DNA from: Hermatobates lingyangjiaoensis
Taxonomy: Eukaryota; Arthropoda; Insecta; Hemiptera; Hermatobatidae
DNA length: 64,000 bases
Direction: 5' to 3'
Assembly: GCA_026182355.1 (NCBI GenBank)
Contig: JAPFBL010000586.1
Span: 47,501 to 111,500 of the forward strand
In this document: piece after piece, positions 63,577-64,000 of the stretch
Layout of the letters: every line of letters starts with the position of its first letter
How positions within the stretch are numbered: position 1 is the stretch's first letter
The notes under the pieces: generated by a model
Seen by the model: the letters and a program-made list of their open reading frames with translations, nothing else
The model's database searches: none
Told to the model about the DNA's origin: nothing
Made by a program: the position numbers and the translations under genes

Positions 63577-64000
63577 TTACTTTACTATAAGTAGTGATGG
63601 TGAAAAAATTCGATCTCGAGATTTTGACGGAATTACATGTTTTGAGGTCCCAGAAGTAGTTTTATGAAGTTTTTACGATGATGTCTGTGTGTGTGGGTGG
63701 GTGGGTGGGTGAGTGTGTTAGCATTGCTTGTTACCACGCTACGGTCCAGAATCTTTGATGGATCAAGTTGATATTTTACACAAAAATGGGCCCCCCTAAA
63801 GACGAAGATCCCTATTGTTTGGGAAGAATTATGCATGATGGGAAAGTCACTTTTTTTGCCAAAAACCGTTTTTTTTAAAACATTTATTTCTCTTAAACTG
63901 ATAACCCTAGAGGTTTGAAATTTTGACATTATCTTTGAGGTTTTAAATGCAACAAACGAAAAATATATTCACAATTTTAAAACAACAGGAAATATTTTTT
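63577..64000 (+). repeat. Dispersed repeat A, third copy, runs off the window
   Basis: Starts TTTACTTTACTATAAGTA and follows 4452-4900 closely, including the TG/GGTG tract at 63685-63720. Confidence 0.85.

Overview
This 64 kb window is AT-rich invertebrate nuclear DNA, most likely from an arthropod. Very little of it codes for host protein. The best-supported host gene is the 3' part of a receptor tyrosine kinase on the minus strand. Its three exons (60911-61092, 47556-47777, 43853-44137) have matching splice signals and phases. Together they encode the kinase domain from the hinge region through [11 protein letters not shown] and the C-lobe to the stop. The sequence closely resembles the arthropod Cad96Ca (Stitcher) family. 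One more host-like exon, from an unrecognised extracellular or secreted protein, lies on the plus strand at 26599-26914. No bacterial-type operons, rRNA genes or stand-alone tRNA genes are visible.

The rest is repeats. Penelope-like elements (PLEs) dominate. Three copies keep readable C-terminal coding (GIY-YIG nuclease at 23826-25036 minus, 28102-28449 plus and 51811-52425 plus, the first also with the reverse transcriptase YIDD motif). Dozens of short PLE ends are scattered from 2 kb to 63.6 kb. Nearly every one carries a small hairpin of the form CTGANGA-N-stem-GAAA, the core of the minimal hammerhead ribozymes known from PLE terminal repeats. At least ten unrelated sequence families share this core while their stems differ completely. 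Most units are head-to-head inverted dimers whose outer ends run into (TA)n microsatellites. Several have a GTAAGT or GTGAGT splice-donor word just after the motif.

Other mobile DNA: a mariner relic with intact inverted repeats and an internal deletion (6705-7640), Helitron-like elements (7944-8942, 10214-10724, about 10727-11531), two hAT-like MITEs (13723-14169 and 25250-26089), a Tc1/mariner-superfamily relic whose transposase segment has been amplified into a 141-bp satellite (57306-58584), a large tRNA-derived SINE family (about a dozen copies in both orientations, some chimeric or nested), and dispersed repeats with inverted ends (4452-5665, 16787-17465, 29022-30492, 63577-64000).

Layout: 0-1.35 kb GA-rich satellite; 2-12 kb PLE ends, SINE, mariner, Helitrons; 12-14.2 kb palindromes, a higher-order minisatellite and a hAT MITE that splits a ribozyme motif; 15-16 kb SINE cluster; 19-23.5 kb PLE ends and a duplicated GC-rich repeat; 23.5-29 kb PLE bodies around the plus-strand exon; 29-32.5 kb dispersed repeat and a 49-bp-class minisatellite; 33.5-43.8 kb palindrome clusters and satellites; 43.85-61.1 kb the kinase gene with PLE-filled introns; 61.0-61.95 kb a tandem array copied from the kinase exon/intron border; 62-64 kb PLE ends and a dispersed repeat. 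All coordinates of repeats were read by eye; edges within (TA)n or AT-rich sequence are approximate.
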